DNA of 64,000 nucleotides from Oreohelix idahoensis (GCA_024509875.1 JAMPIV010008531.1:744001-808000), one strand, 5' to 3'. Numbered from the stretch's first letter, positions 1-13,384 are shown. Notes: generated from the letters alone by a model not told the origin. Made by a program: numbers and translations.

Positions 1-381
1 TCGATTTTGACGATGGCGCCGCGTAAGGACAGGTCCTCGGTGAGGTCTTTGTGCCCAAAGTCCAGCGCCATGCAGTCTATTCTGGACAGTTTGATCAGAC
101 ACATGACGTCCTGCAGGCAATGACTGGGCAGTTGAGGAAGTTGTTGTAAACCTGTCTCTGAGGTGACGAAGCCGAATAAAGCGATCCTCCGCTGCTGTTG
201 TCACTTTGGGTCGTCCACTGCGATGCCGGTCTTCAACTGAACCAGTGGCTTGGAACCGGTGCCAAAGTCGACTGATGGTACTCTGATGCACGTTTAGATG
301 CCTGGCAACCTGACTTTGACTTTCGCCTGCATGCAGTCGGCCAATAGCAATGTTCCTTAAATTTATCGATAGAAACGCCAT
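1..381 (-). CDS. Tc1-like transposase N-terminus, cut by window edge
   Basis: Open frame of 127 codons from an ATG at 381 to the window edge, no stop. It encodes a paired-type helix-turn-helix: IGRLHAGESQSQVARHLNVH, STISRLWHRF, then the GRPK linker (SGRPKVTTAAEDRF) and a second helical subdomain with VSDQTVQNRLH. That is the bipartite DNA-binding region of Tc1-family transposases. The DDE catalytic region lies outside the window. I could not place the terminal inverted repeat; 382-660 is probably its non-coding flank. Confidence 0.85.
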   Translation of the reverse strand, partial: MAFLSINLRNIAIGRLHAGESQSQVARHLNVHQSTISRLWHRFQATGSVEDRHRSGRPKVTTAAEDRFIRLRHLRDRFTTTSSTAQSLPAGRHVSDQTVQNRLHGAGLWAQRPHRGPVLTRRHRQNR

Positions 382-2036
<1,655 letters not shown>

Positions 2037-2109
2037 TGGTAATCTGTCTGACAAACAAAGTTCTGTTGTAGAGATAGGCTGAGCTAGAGAATCTTCTCGA
2101 ATCCAGGGA

Positions 2110-4350
2110 CAAATTCTACCTATGTTTTCCACCATCTCACTCGTGAAAATCCATTTCTTATCTTATCTCTCACTGAGTCACCACTGTTCTAGTTCTAGCC
2201 AGAAGGGACCAAACTATGTCTTAATTCCCCTTTCGAAAATCTACGACAGTGTAGTCCCATCTTTGCTGCTTCTGTTACTAATCTATTTGTTTTCTCCTGC
2301 ATATCTTGCTGTCTATGTGACAGAAGGCACAAATCATCTGCAAAGTCTAGATCATCCAGTTGTTTGTTAAATGTCCACTGTATTCCAATTTTCTCTCCCT
2401 CTGTTGTCTGTCTCATAACCCAGTCTATGAACATGAGAAAAATTGTTGGTGATAGCAGATATCCCTGTCTGACTCTGATAGTTTTCCTTTATGTGCTACT
2501 TTACATAAGGCCTTCTGGTAGAAATATTGGATGATTTTAATGAATTTCTCTGGGATTGCATAATGTCTCAGGATTTTCCATATCACAGTACGGTCTGTAC
2601 TGTCGAAAGCCTTTTCGAAGTCCACAAAATTTACATACAAGGGGGTCTGCCACTCTTTGATTGTTCTATGATGATTCCGAGTGTTGCTATCTGGTTGCTA
2701 TCCTGTCTGTTCTTCTCTAAGTTTGTTATCCACCGCCGTCTCAATACGGTCCAACGAAACTCTGGTCAAAATTTTTCTTGCCACTGCTAGTAGTGTTATA
2801 CCCCTCCAGTTGCTACATAAGCCAGGTTTCCTTTCTTTGGCAGCTTGATAATGTGGCCTTCCTTCCAGCTCTTTGGGATGGTCGCTTTTTCCCAGATTTT
2901 CTTGAAGAGCTGGTGTAGCAACTCTGTAGTGTATGGTATGTCTGCCTTCAGGGCTTCTGGTGGCATTCCATCTGGTCCTGCGGCCTTCCCATTTTTCAGC
3001 TGTTTTATTGCCCGAGAGGTCTCTTGTTTAGTGGGTGGGTTTTTGTTACACAGTAGTGGCTCTTCTGCTGGTTCTATGATGGATGGCTGTATTGGTTGGA
3101 TTCGGTTTAGGATTTCCTTAAAATATTCAGCCATCTGGTCCTTTGTTTCTCTTCATTGCTAATACTTTGACCTTCTCTGCTCTTCACTATTGTATTGTGG
3201 TTTAGCTGTTTCTTAGATAAAGTTTAGCTCCCAATATATTGTGAGAGAGTTGTGTTTTCTCTTCTGCCTCTTTACAGTTGTTTACTTGCTGCTTGATGTC
3301 TCTTCTTTCTCTAATGAGGTTCCACGTGTTTTCTGTGAGCCATTCCTTCTGTTGTTTATTTCTTTTGCCAAGAACTTCTTCACATGTATTCCTGTATGCT
3401 TCCTGAATATTGCACCAATGGTTATCTATACTTTCCTCTTCAAGATTCTCCAGTGCTTCAAATCTATTTCTCAACTTTAGGTTGAACTGAATTCTTGTGT
3501 CTTTGTTCATAATGTTCTGGGTATTATACTTCGGGCTTCATCTTTCTGCTATGTCTTTGAGCGCCGTCAATTTTATCCTCAGTGACGCCAGGAGAAGGTG
3601 GTGGTCTGACGCTACGTCAGCTCCTCTATTTACTCGTAACATCTTGTTTCCATTTTCTTTCTATGGTAAAGTGGTCTTTCTGATTTTGCGTGTGCCCATC
3701 TGGGGAGTTCCATGTAGTCTTGTGTATGTCTCTGTGTGGGAAGATAGTCCTTCCGATGACCAGATCATTCAAAGCACAAAAGTTTACACAAAGCACTCCA
3801 TTTTCATTTCTGTTTCCTATGCCATTCTTTCCCATGATTAGTTCCCAGTTTTTATTGTCTACTCTTCATCCTCATGTCCTGAATATTTGACATTTCCCCC
3901 TGTATTCGTCATGAATTCACCAGTTCCATTTATTATTGTTTCTGCTGGTCCTAAGAGTTTTATTTCGTATCGTCTCATCTCTCCAGCTAGCTGTGCTGTC
4001 CTTCCGGCTTCCTGCATTGTCCGTTTGTTCCAGGTGCCTATTCTAGTTTTTGCCTTCGCCATTAGAAGATGTGTTGGCAGCCTGACTTCCAATGACTGGC
4101 TTTCATCAGGTGTCTGCGTCATACGTCTCTCTTGCGAGGATTCTTCATGGCTCTGGCTTATGTTTCTTTCTTCAACTGTTTCCGTTTCTGTGACAATTTG
4201 TTTTTTTTCCCGACAGGGTTGTCAGCCCTCTTCCCAACCTCCCTTAACCTGGAGGAAAGGGTGTGCCCACTTTGTCTCTCCTTTCCATTTTGACCTGCTC
4301 AGCTTGATTGAACCTACCAGGAGCAAAAGCATCCCGCTGATATAGCTCAA
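2110..4350 (-). mobile_element. Decayed RTE-like LINE (endonuclease + reverse transcriptase)
   Basis: Read on the minus strand in order: EN start RIGTWNKRTMQEAGRTAQLA near 4050-3980; later EN block TTWNSPDGHTQNQKDHF near 3700 and RGADVASDHHLLL near 3600 (EN catalytic D/H positions); RT entry IKQLKNGKAAGPDGMPPEAL near 3000; palm motif [12 protein letters not shown] near 2610; and catalytic FADD (LDFADDLCLL) near 2340. Frames are broken by several indels and stops. Domain order and length are close to a full element lacking a clear 3' tail. The clade call (RTE, similar to CFDP2-type sequences) is from memory. Confidence 0.88.
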
Positions 4351-4499
4351 AATTTCCTCAAGGCACTTAAGCTGACCCACCACTTCAAGGTGAGACACTT
4401 GAGTCAGAAAAACAAGACTAAATACATGGCCTCAGATTTTCAGCTTTAATACTCGTGTGTCATGTTCTTTTCCAATCCCCTACAGAACATGGAACTATT

Positions 4500-4652
4500 G
4501 ATGCAGCGAATCCCCTTGAAGGACGCTTGGCACCAGGCAGTCATATGCTCTTGTTGTGGTGGTTTATGTAGCAGTTTGTGTTACATGATGAGGGTATAGT
4601 AGTCTTATTCTTTCTTTTGTTTCTTTAGAGATCACGGGGGAACTAAACGGGG
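4500..4652. repeat. Dispersed repeat copy (catgatgagg family)
   Basis: Shares blocks with 21595-21790, 21850-22070, 23820-24090 and weakly 60890-61020, notably gtagc-agtttgtg-ttacatgatgagg and tagtcttattctttc...agagatcacggggg. Nature unknown. The 36-bp satellite starts immediately after it. Confidence 0.55.
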
Positions 4653-6003
4653 TAAACTGGTTTTAACAACAGAAAAAAACCAGTCTGATCAAACTGGCTT
4701 TAACAACAGGAAAAAACCAGACTGGTCAAACTGGTTTTAACAACTGAAAAAAACCAGACTGGTTAAACTGGTTTTAACAACAGGAAAAAGCAGACTGGTC
4801 AAACTGGTTTTAACAACAGAAAAAACCAGACTGTGCAAACTGGTTTTAACAACAGAAAAAACCAGACTGGGCAAACTGGTTTTAACAACAGAAAAAAATC
4901 AGACTGGGCAAACTGGTTTTAACAACAGAAAAAAACCAGACTGAGCAAACTGGTTTTAACAACAGAAAAAACCAGACTGGGCAAACTGGTTTTAACAACA
5001 GAAAAAAACCAGACTGGTCAAACTGGTTTTAACAACAGAAAAAAACCAGACTGGGCAAATTGGTTTTAACAACAACAAAAACCAGACTGGGCAAACTGGT
5101 TTTAACAACAGAAAAAAACCAAACTGAGCAAACTGGTTTTAACAACAGAAAAAACCAGACTGGGCAAACTGGTTTTAACAACAGAAAAAACCAGACTAGG
5201 CAAACTGGTTTTAACAACAGAAAAAAACCAGACTGGGCAAACTGGTTTTAACAACAGAAAAAACCAGACTGAGCAAACTGGTTTTAACAACAGAAAAAAC
5301 AGACTGGGCAAATTGGTTTTAACAACAGAAAAAACCAGACTGGGCAAACTGGTTTTAACAACAGAAAAAAAACCAGACTGGGCAAACTGGTTTTAACAAC
5401 AGAAAAAAAATAGACTGGGCAAACTGGTTTTAACAACAGAAAAAAACAGACTGGGCAAACTGGTTTTAACAACAGAAAAAACCAGACTGGGCAAACTGGT
5501 TTTAACAACAGAAAAAATCAGACTGGGCAAACTGGTTTTAACAACAGAAAAAAACCAGACTGGGCAAACTGGTTTTAACAACATTAAAAAACCAGACTGG
5601 GCAAACTGGTTTTAACAACAGAAAAAACCAGACTGGGCAAACTGGTTTTAACAACAGAAAAAAACCAGACTGGGCAAACTGGTTTTAACAACAGAAAAAA
5701 CCAGACTGGTCAAACTGGTTTTAACAACAGAAAAAACCAGACTGGGCAAACTGGTTTTAACAACAGAAAAAACCAGACTGGTCAAACTGGTTTTAACAAC
5801 AGAAAAAACCAGACTGGGTAAACTGGTTTTAACAACAGAAGAAAAAAAAGACTGGGCAAACTGGTTTTAACAACAGAAAAAAACCAGACTTGGCAAACTG
5901 GTTTTAACAACAGAAAAAACAAGACTTGGCAAACTGGTTTTAACAACAGAAAATACAAGACTGGACAAACTGGTTTTAACAACAGAAAAAACAAGACTAG
6001 GCA
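4653..6003. repeat. 36-bp minisatellite, about 37 copies, hairpin-forming unit
   Basis: Head-to-tail units with consensus ggcaaactggttttaacaac followed by agaaaaaaccagactg. Each unit contains CTGGTTTT and AAAACCAG as inverted arms around about ten bases, so each could fold as a hairpin in single-stranded DNA or RNA. Variation is point changes and A-run length only. Frames across it are by-products. Confidence 0.97.
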
Positions 6004-6124
6004 GACAGGTGTATGTTCACTGAAAAATTTGCCCTCACAATTAAAGTTTTAATAGGGCCTGAAGTTACAATGAAATTTGAAACTGTCTTGCAATTATTTT
6101 GCAAAATCTTTAATTACTAGCAAT

Positions 6125-6146
6125 AACCCGTCAAAAGTGACGGGTT
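6125..6146. repeat. Perfect 9-bp inverted repeat, 4-base loop, followed by T run
   Basis: AACCCGTCA (6125-6133), AAAG, TGACGGGTT (6138-6146), then TTTAATTATAG. It looks like a bacterial terminator, but a diverged copy at 32903-32936 (aaccctgtcaaaattgaaagg then tttttaattatag) shows it belongs to a dispersed repeat. Confidence 0.7.
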
Positions 6147-7019
6147 TTTAATTATAGTGTGCTGTTTCCGTTCCCGGTTGAGCAGACAGAAGTACATTCT
6201 TAGAGTGTTTTTGGTTTCTTTCCATTATAGCCTACAGTGTAATCAAACAGTTCATGAACACCGTCATTTGAACGCTTTTCTTTTTTGATTGTAACTATTT
6301 TCGGGAGAGTATATATAATGGCAATAATACAATTTTTCAACACGTTTGCATTCCTCAGCTGTGACCAACGTACACACGGCGAGAATTATGTTATTTTAGA
6401 TTCAATTTAAAAGTTCTTTGATGACAACATTTCGTGTGAAAGTGCGTGGATTGTTTTCAAAGAGTGTTCCCTGATAATAAGTGGTTTTAACAAATTGGGC
6501 AGCCATCTTATCACATAAGGAAGGGAAACCCGAGGCCTGTAAACAGTAAATAAATATTAGACAAACATAAAGATATGTTTTCAGGCACTCGGAAGAAATA
6601 AAGAAGTAGAACACTAGACAACAGAAAAACAACAGACGTAAGTGGCTTACCCAGGACTTATCATCTTGATGTGTCAAACCGTTCAAATACAATTCACTTT
6701 GGTATGTTATTGGCTCATGCACACCAATTTTTACGCACTTTTTCTTTGTCGAGAGCTACTAATTTCGTGAAAGAATAAAAAAATAAAATAAAATAAAAGT
6801 ATTTGTTTTATATAACACCCACGCCGCGCAAGTTGCACACCGTGCGTTGCGCACTTCTTTTTTCTGGCGCGAGTTACTATTTTGAGTGAGATCGACCGAC
6901 GCAACATACATCGGTAATTATGTTAGTGTAGACTAAAATTTATCACAATAAATCAATCACTCTATATCATTTAGTTCCCCAAGCATGTGCCTTAAAAATA
7001 CGACTGAAGTGCTCCTGTC
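6147..7019. other. No recognisable gene
   Basis: AT-rich non-coding DNA. The minus-strand frame at 6402-6722 has no family resemblance. A short CA/GC-richer patch lies at 6820-6900. Confidence 0.5.
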
Positions 7020-7230
7020 TCGTGCCACATCAGTTCAAGTTCGTTCTATGTCTTCCATATCATTTTAATTTCTGTCTCCACTTCTTCGTGTACTTTTTTT
7101 TATCTACCTCTGCCTATCTTATCCTGGGGATTACAGAACAAGGACTGCCTTGTAACGCTATCAGCAGCTTTCCTCAATGTGTGTCCTATCCATTGCCAGC
7201 TTCTTCTTCTCATCTTTACCTCAGAGACCA
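7020..7230. repeat. Dispersed repeat (family also at 14.3-14.6, 15.5 and 32.2 kb)
   Basis: Shares gactgccttgtaacgctatc and flanking blocks (tctcgtgccaca...gttcaagttc, tcctcaatgtgtgtcctatc) with 14345-14560 and 32165-32460. A reverse-orientation block, ttacaaggcagtccttgttt, is at 15551. Class unknown; possibly part of a LINE or SINE. Confidence 0.6.
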
Positions 7231-7335
7231 CAGATATTGTTCTTGGTCACCTCAGAGACCACAGATATTGTTCTTGGTCACCTCAGAGACCACAGATATT
7301 GTTCTTGGTCACCTCAGAGACCACAGATATATTGT
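7228..7335. repeat. 31-bp tandem repeat, 3.5 copies
   Basis: Unit cctcagagaccacagatatt-gttcttggtca, near-identical copies at 7228, 7249-7279, 7280-7310 and a partial one to 7335. It begins inside the preceding dispersed repeat. Confidence 0.93.
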
Positions 7336-7363
7336 TCTTTCTTTATAAAGTATAATGTGAAAT

Positions 7364-7665
7364 ACTTCTTCTTCTTCGTTCGTCCTGAAAAGGACGGTGG
7401 TTGCGTTGTGTCTGTTTACGCCTAAGCTGTGATATCTGCACCTTTCGGTCGACACATCCGACTTCTGCACGGCATTTTTTAGGACCGGGTTTGCCTTCCC
7501 ATTTCGATCCACACTCGCTCAGCCAGACTGCACAGCTGCAGACTGTTTCCAGGACCACCACGTGGAGGTGGAGTGCGGTCTTGACCAGCTCTGGTTCGCT
7601 GGTCCTGACGCAGGCAGTCAAGCTATGAGTCGCTGACTGCGGTCTCTATTGCTGCGTCTTGAGGT
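7364..7665 (-). mobile_element. SINE-like element with (GAA)n tail, near full copy
   Basis: Minus-strand orientation: starts near gacctcaagacgcagcaat, runs through accagcgaaccagagctgg and tggtggtcctggaaacag, and ends aggacgaacgaagaagaaga. Related copies: 58471-58700 (plus, lacking the first ~90 bp) and 55948-56040 (plus, 5' part only). The 5' part does not fold as an obvious tRNA, so SINE is inferred from length, tail and copy number. Confidence 0.7.
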
Positions 7666-8149
7666 CCCATGTGAAATACAAGATTGGATAATAATTTTAA
7701 AAACAATGATTTTAAAAAATTCAAAAATACTAGAGTGATGATGATGTTTTAATGATTTTAATTTTGTGAGAAGGTGCCAAGTGAGGCTGAACTTTATTAT
7801 GTGTGATAGAGTTTTTAAAATACGAAAGACAGAAGTACAATGAATTGTGTAAAAAACATAAATGCCATTGTTGGCAAGCACTAAACTTAATGTAGAGAAG
7901 CTGGACTACCTGGCGACATGTTCATCTTCTATATCTTCAAGTACCATGCAGCCTGGCTTAGATGATAGTGCCTCTTCAGAATTTGTGGGCCCTTGTGCAG
8001 TTTATCATTTCTGTTGTTGACTTTAAACTATCCAGCATCTTTTTCCTCTGTCGTCTGTTTTTATCAGTCTTTCCTGTTGTTAAAACATGCTAAAAAAAAG
8101 GGGTATGCTTTCTTCTGATACATAATAAACCTTCTTTGCACACACCCTG

Positions 8150-8870
8150 AATAATAGTTGCATGCCTGTTCTGACAGATCTGCTTTTAAGGCCACCATCA
8201 AAGCAGGTTATGGAGTCTACATGTGTTATCCAGATGGATCCTCCGACTGTATTTGATGCATTTCCCCTCAAAGGCTCAAAACATCATCAATTTTGCTGAC
8301 TCAATGTCTGCCCCTCAAGCTCTAGAAAGCAGTGAACATTGCAGAACTGAATTAGCCAAACTAATTCTAGATGTTGATCAGCTTATGTGGTATCAGAATA
8401 GATATGCAGTGGATCCCAGGTCACTCAAATACACCAGGTAATGACAGAGCAGACAAATTAGCAAAGGGAATGAGACAAGAACAACCACTCACAGCAACAA
8501 CTCTCCAAACAGCCAAACTGCTCATACATACAACAAAGAAAGAAGCTTGGCTGAACAGGTGGACCATGAGAAACACCAGGAGAGAGGTTTACAGACATAT
8601 GGCCAGTCCTGATCCTAATGACAACATAGGCTATCTTACAAGGAGCGATCAGAGCACCATTTTTTGGCACCGAACACAACATATTCCACTCAACAATCGC
8701 TTGAACAGAGTCCAGCCACAACACACTCCAGAGTGCCAGCTAAGTACCTACCCCTATGAAACTGTTGACCACCACCTCTTTGAGTGTCCAGCACTGGATG
8801 ATGTTAGGAAAATGCTCCTTCCTCTATGTGGAACACCTTAAACGGAGAAAAAGAGCAACTTGCGAAAACA
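8150..8870 (+). mobile_element. LINE fragment: RNase H domain and C-terminal region (I/Jockey-like)
   Basis: Order: AGYGVYMCYPDGSSD, then FADSMSAPQALESSEHCRTE (8303-8362), a one-base frame change near 8385, then WIPGHSNTPGNDRADKLAKG (8409-8468), the last RNase H block with its His and Asp. It continues with a 120-residue tail containing HHLFECPALDDVRKML, typical of LINEs that carry RNase H after the RT. No RT precedes it, so it is 5'-truncated; the frameshift makes it a relic. 8870-9050 is probably its 3' UTR. Confidence 0.85.
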
Positions 8871-10085
8871 TGCAGATACCAACCACTACATGGCACCGGA
8901 CTGAAGGACGACAGCCCAAATGCCGCTGGATCGATAACACCAACAACAACTTTGCGCACACACCCGCCATCAAAAGATCCTCAATACTCTTTTTATTTGT
9001 CCATGTTATTCTTAACATTATATTTTAAAACCAAATTTCTGTAGGCTCCATGGATTTTCTGTAACAGGATCAGCTAAATGCACTGAAAAACTTCATTTTA
9101 ATTTCCTTTGGGAAAAGTAAAGAGAAAGATTGTATGATGTAGATGTAGGAGTAGAATGAGGAAGATTGTATGAGAGAAACTACAGGAGTAAAATGAGATG
9201 TGTATCTTATAAAATTAGGTGCAGTAGTAAAACTAGAAAACTTTAGCCTGAAAACCCAGTGTAATGAAAGTAAATTTTAGAGGAAAATAGAATAAGTGTA
9301 TTATTTGGATGCATACAATGTTAATAGTTGCTGAACATGTAATGACATGAAAGTTGTAGCATATGTTTTTTAGATTTAGAGCATGCCACAGACATTGAGA
9401 AAGAGATAGTGTGTAAATTTAATTTGTATATAGATAATTCTGTAAATATTCTTACTTGTGTATTGCTTTTGTTTAGTATTTTATATGTAAATAAAACTTT
9501 TATGTTATTAGTAAAGTACTTTGTGTTTTTAATCTATGAGAAAATATTTTTATGAGTAAGTGAAATATTTTATTTGTTAGAAATATGCAGGGCATGCCAT
9601 AAGCCACGTACACGTATCTTTTATACTTAAAACATGAAGCTTTAATATATAACGGTTTGTGTATATGAAACAAACCATAGCAATGACAGAACAATAACAT
9701 TATATATTGATATTTATAAAGTTATCTATCATTCGAATTGGTGCCCAGGAGTATTCATGCATAAAGTCTGCCTTGTTTCTAAACTTTCCATGAACTCTTT
9801 GACATAAATCTTCCTCTGTTATTGCTGTTTTGTGATCTTCTCTAAGGCAAAGGTCTGCTACTGGTCAATATCGAACTATCCCAAGGCAGCAATTGGTTGA
9901 TCTTTGACAACGGGGAGAAAAAATATTTTTTATTAACCTAGGTAAATTTTCTGACTAGCCCTCTCCCACTGGCACCCAATTTCATGTTGTCCTCAGGTGT
10001 AAAAGTTCTTTCACCTAATTTCCAGGGAAAATCAGGAAGCTAGATTACTAAAATTCCCATTTTTTCCCGGAACTGTATAAAGTAG
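8871..10085. other. No recognisable gene
   Basis: AT-rich sequence after the LINE fragment. No coding frame of note, no tandem array and no resemblance to other repeats in the window. Confidence 0.45.
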
Positions 10086-10096
10086 AAAATGATTTT

Positions 10097-10449
10097 TTTT
10101 TTTTTTTAATCGTACGCCCGCTATTACTCGAGGCGAAATCTCCGGTTAGTATGTCTAACCTGAGACTGATTTTACGTGAGTATCCCTTTTTCCTGTACGC
10201 TGACAGGTGTCCTCTCGCCATTCAGGCAGATACTCGCCGTCTTCGGAGGTACCCATTAGAGCTGGGTCGGCTCAGGAGCTGTTCAGGTTATTCCAGTCCC
10301 TGGTCGACAACACTTCTTCAAATGTCTTCGCCAGGGCTCAAATCATTCCAGTCCAAGTCCCGGTTGACGACACTTCTTCAAATGTACTTGCCCGGGCTCT
10401 CCCAATCGCCAGCACAGTGTGGTAACCACTACACTTAGCGCGATCCCCG
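10097..10449 (-). mobile_element. tRNA-derived SINE with poly(A), copy 1
   Basis: Same family as 36340-36703 and 37368-37716 but on the minus strand; its tail appears as a T run at 10097-10107. Flanked by perfect 11-bp duplications AAAATGATTTT at 10086-10096 and 10450-10460. The tRNA-like head (A-box-like TAGCG.AGTGGTTACCACA) is near 10440-10420. More diverged than the other two copies, with an internal duplication of the block cgacacttcttcaaatgt. Confidence 0.92.
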
Positions 10450-10460
10450 AAAATGATTTT

Positions 10461-11470
10461 AATTGTATAAGATAGAAAACAATTTACTTCAATTTATTCA
10501 TGAATTGTGAGAGATAGAAAATTATCTTTTCTCTGAAGAGAAGTTAGGTAAATTAAATTTCCACCGTTCTGAATTTACTTTCCCCAAAGGTACTCCAAAC
10601 TGAATTTTTAAATTACATATTTCTGTTAATAACATATGTAGATTGGTAGATCTATTTATTCTAAGCATTTTGGTACCAAATTTAGTGCCCTAGGTGAATT
10701 TGTTCAGTTATGCAATTTTGAATATTTGAAAAATTTGGCATGTTGCGCAACTTGTCAAAATATCAACTTTGAGTGGTCATAAATTTAAAATTTACACACA
10801 CTGACAAAATTTTGTAAACACACTCTCATGTAGACAACAAAACTCAATTTTTTTCATGAATGTCAAAGAATAAGAAGTTCATATTTTATTAGCTTAAAAA
10901 TGGCTCGAGGCCCAATTTTGCTAAATTGACCAAGGGAGTTAAAAATTAACAAAAATTGTCATTTAAAAAAAAATCAACAATTGCATCAATTTTGATAGAA
11001 ATTACCCCAAAATATCAGAAAATTCAAGCTCTTTATAAGCAAACATCAATATACTAATAACACAAAATACCACTAAACATAATGATTGCTAAACAGAGCG
11101 ATTTGCAGCAAAAAATGAAATTTCAATGAATTGCTTTTCGTCGATCATATGAGACCACCTTGTGTCAACAATGACTGTCTCTATCAAAGGTGGCCAGACG
11201 ACTTAAGTGATGAAAGTATTATTCGCTGACCTAATAAGCCTTGTAATACTACAATTCACATGGTGAAACATAAACAAGTCTGGGAGTGACTAGACAAGAA
11301 TGTAGGTGCATAAAATATGCCAAATAATAGGACGATGAGTGAAAAAAAAAAAAATGGTAATGCAGGAGAGAACGAAGAATGTAGGACGGACATAAACGAT
11401 TATCGTCACAGACTGTCCACCTATCACCATACTATTTTAGAACTACCTGTCTTTATCCAATTTTAGATTT
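10461..11470. other. No recognisable gene
   Basis: AT-rich; several long A/T runs; no coding frame above noise and no internal repeat found. Confidence 0.45.
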
Positions 11471-11486
11471 ACAGCAGAACTCCAAT

Positions 11487-11557
11487 TCTCTTCTTCTTTG
11501 ATCCTTAGCCGCCGACTGTCTAGTCAGTCAGTGGCTGTCACGCCTGGTGGCTCTTGT
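11487..11557 (-). mobile_element. LINE 3' tail fragment (GAA-tailed family)
   Basis: tcttcttctttgatccttag followed by ccgccgactg...cagtggctgtcacgcctggtgg matches the 3' ends of the LINE copies at 46706, 52936 and 60085 and the SINE tails at 26.8 and 50.2 kb. Only about 70 bp survive. Confidence 0.75.
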
Positions 11558-11569
11558 TGGGATAATATA

Positions 11570-12256
11570 TGAGGGCAAGTCAGTAAATAGGTCACAAATG
11601 GCAATTTAAAAAAAAACTAAATAGATACGAACTTGAAAACCATTTATTATTGCACTTACATTTCCCCTTATTTCTCAACATAATCTCCACCAACAATTGA
11701 TACACTTATACCATCGCTTTATCAATGCTTCAAAACCTGCAGCATAGAAGTCTCTGGTCTGCTGTCTCAGCCACATTCGCACCTCACGTTCAACCTCTTC
11801 AGCAAACGTTTGCCGCCAAGGTGAGTTTTTAGTGGACCAAACAGGTGGAAATCGCATCTCCCCCACCCGCCGCACAGATGCTTCTGTCGCAACCTGAAGA
11901 GGACGACCAGGTCGGTCTTCATCAGCAATTTTTTAGCGTCCTTGAGAAAATTTATCGACCCAGTTATGTACCGCTTTACGCGACAAACACTTCTCACAGT
12001 AAACATTTCCTTATGAATATCCTTTGCAGGAAGTCCTTTTGCCAAAAAAAAAAAAAACGCACAACAGTCTTCAGTCGTACTCCACGAGCGAGGTCGCCAT
12101 TTTTATCTGAGCTGCGCATGCGACACACAGCGTCTGCTACCTAAAGTAATCATCAAGCTGGATGTTGCTGCCACCTAATGACACCTTTAGAAACTACCAA
12201 CTACAATTTTCAGTTATCCCATATCAGTTTGTGACCTACTTACTGACTTCTTCTCG
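11570..12256 (-). mobile_element. Internally deleted mariner-like element
   Basis: Inverted ends share AAGTCAGTAA(A/G)TAGGTCACAAA; flanking TA at 11568-11569 and 12257-12258. On the minus strand the N-terminal HTH region (GLPAKDIHKEMF, near 12030-12000) is followed by GRP-type linker remnants and then directly by the C-terminal end (DFHLFGPLKTHLGGK, TRDFYAAGFEALIKRWYKC). The block with the catalytic aspartates is missing and there are frameshifts. Non-autonomous. Confidence 0.85.
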
Positions 12257-12258
12257 TA

Positions 12259-13090
12259 AATTTCACATAATTGGGTTATGGAAAAACACATAATTTTTCA
12301 CGAAGAAACAATTTTAAATTTAAAGTCTTTTTTAAACATGAGAGCTTTCTCATATAAAAATTGGTCTTAAAATTGGCAATTCAGTCTATCTCTTTTTCAT
12401 AAGTCATTTGTATAATGCTTTTTCTACTTTGTCATTGTCAGCCTTTGTCTTTGTTTTTCTTCTAGAGCTACTGCTTTCACTTTCTAAAACAGAAGCAAAC
12501 TGAAGAATTCATTCGTTATTTATAATGTCGGAGATTGTAGATACCTAGACACCCTATTTTTTCGACAATTTTTTTCCCTGGTTCCCCCCTTTTTTTTCTA
12601 TAAATTAATCAATGTATTTACACTTTATCAGACATTGTCTGAGCAACACATTTTCTTTTACTTTCACTAAATTTTCAAATGTTCAAGAACATTAGAATGG
12701 GTTTTAAAATTAAACACAACACTACACTACAATTGGGAACAGATGGAATGGACTGAAATAATGACCACGTAAGATGATTTAAAAAGGTGGAGGGATACTT
12801 ATGTCGCAGGCCATGCCTGTGTTTTCTTCATTTTATCTACTACTGATAATGTAGTAATGGTTTGATGATTAGGTTAACTGAAAATTAGGATTTTCGGAGT
12901 TCGGATAATTGGAGTTCTACTGTGTCTATCTTCATCCAATTTTAGATGAAGTCTAAGTCTGTTGTCTTCATCCAGTCTTAGTTTAACCATTCATTTTCTT
13001 TCTGATTCTCATATCAGACAATTCCACAACGTTATAAGATGTTTATGTCAGAACCACATTCAAGCACTGCCTGGGAACACCAACATCATC
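12259..13090. other. No recognisable gene; short Tigger-like end
   Basis: At 12890-12925, cggagttcggataattggag followed by ttctactg resembles a pogo/Tigger inverted end; its partner would be cagcagaactccaatt at 11473. The rest is unannotated. Confidence 0.35.
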
Positions 13091-13177
13091 ATGTGATAGT
13101 TGTAATGAAAAACACAAGAATAGCAACATGGTCTTCATTTTCCTTTTTCACTCCTTACGGAGTATGGAGCCATCACT

Positions 13178-13335
13178 GCAAGTGGCCCCAAGGCAGGAAG
13201 CCTGCACCTCAAGCATTTATGTGCCCCATGCATGTCATTTGGTACCATGACAGGAAGCCTGCACCACAAGTATTTATGTGCCCCATGCATGTCATTTGGT
13301 CCCACAACAGGAAGCCTGCACCACAAGAGCATCTA
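13178..13335. repeat. 58-bp tandem repeat, 2.7 copies
   Basis: Unit caggaagcctgcaccacaag followed by (c/t)atttatgtgccccatgcatg and tcatttggtaccatga; units begin near 13194, 13251 and 13308. Frames through it are by-products. Confidence 0.9.
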
Positions 13336-13384
13336 TTAATATGCAGCATTTCACTTTGTGCTGGAAATTTATTTTTTTTTTAAA

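Noticed and set aside
4653..6003. Regular 36-bp array resembling a CRISPR array
   Set aside because: The whole unit repeats; there are no unique spacers and no cas genes, and the context is animal nuclear DNA.
6125..6155. Rho-independent terminator
   Set aside because: Eukaryotic context and a dispersed relative at 32.9 kb.
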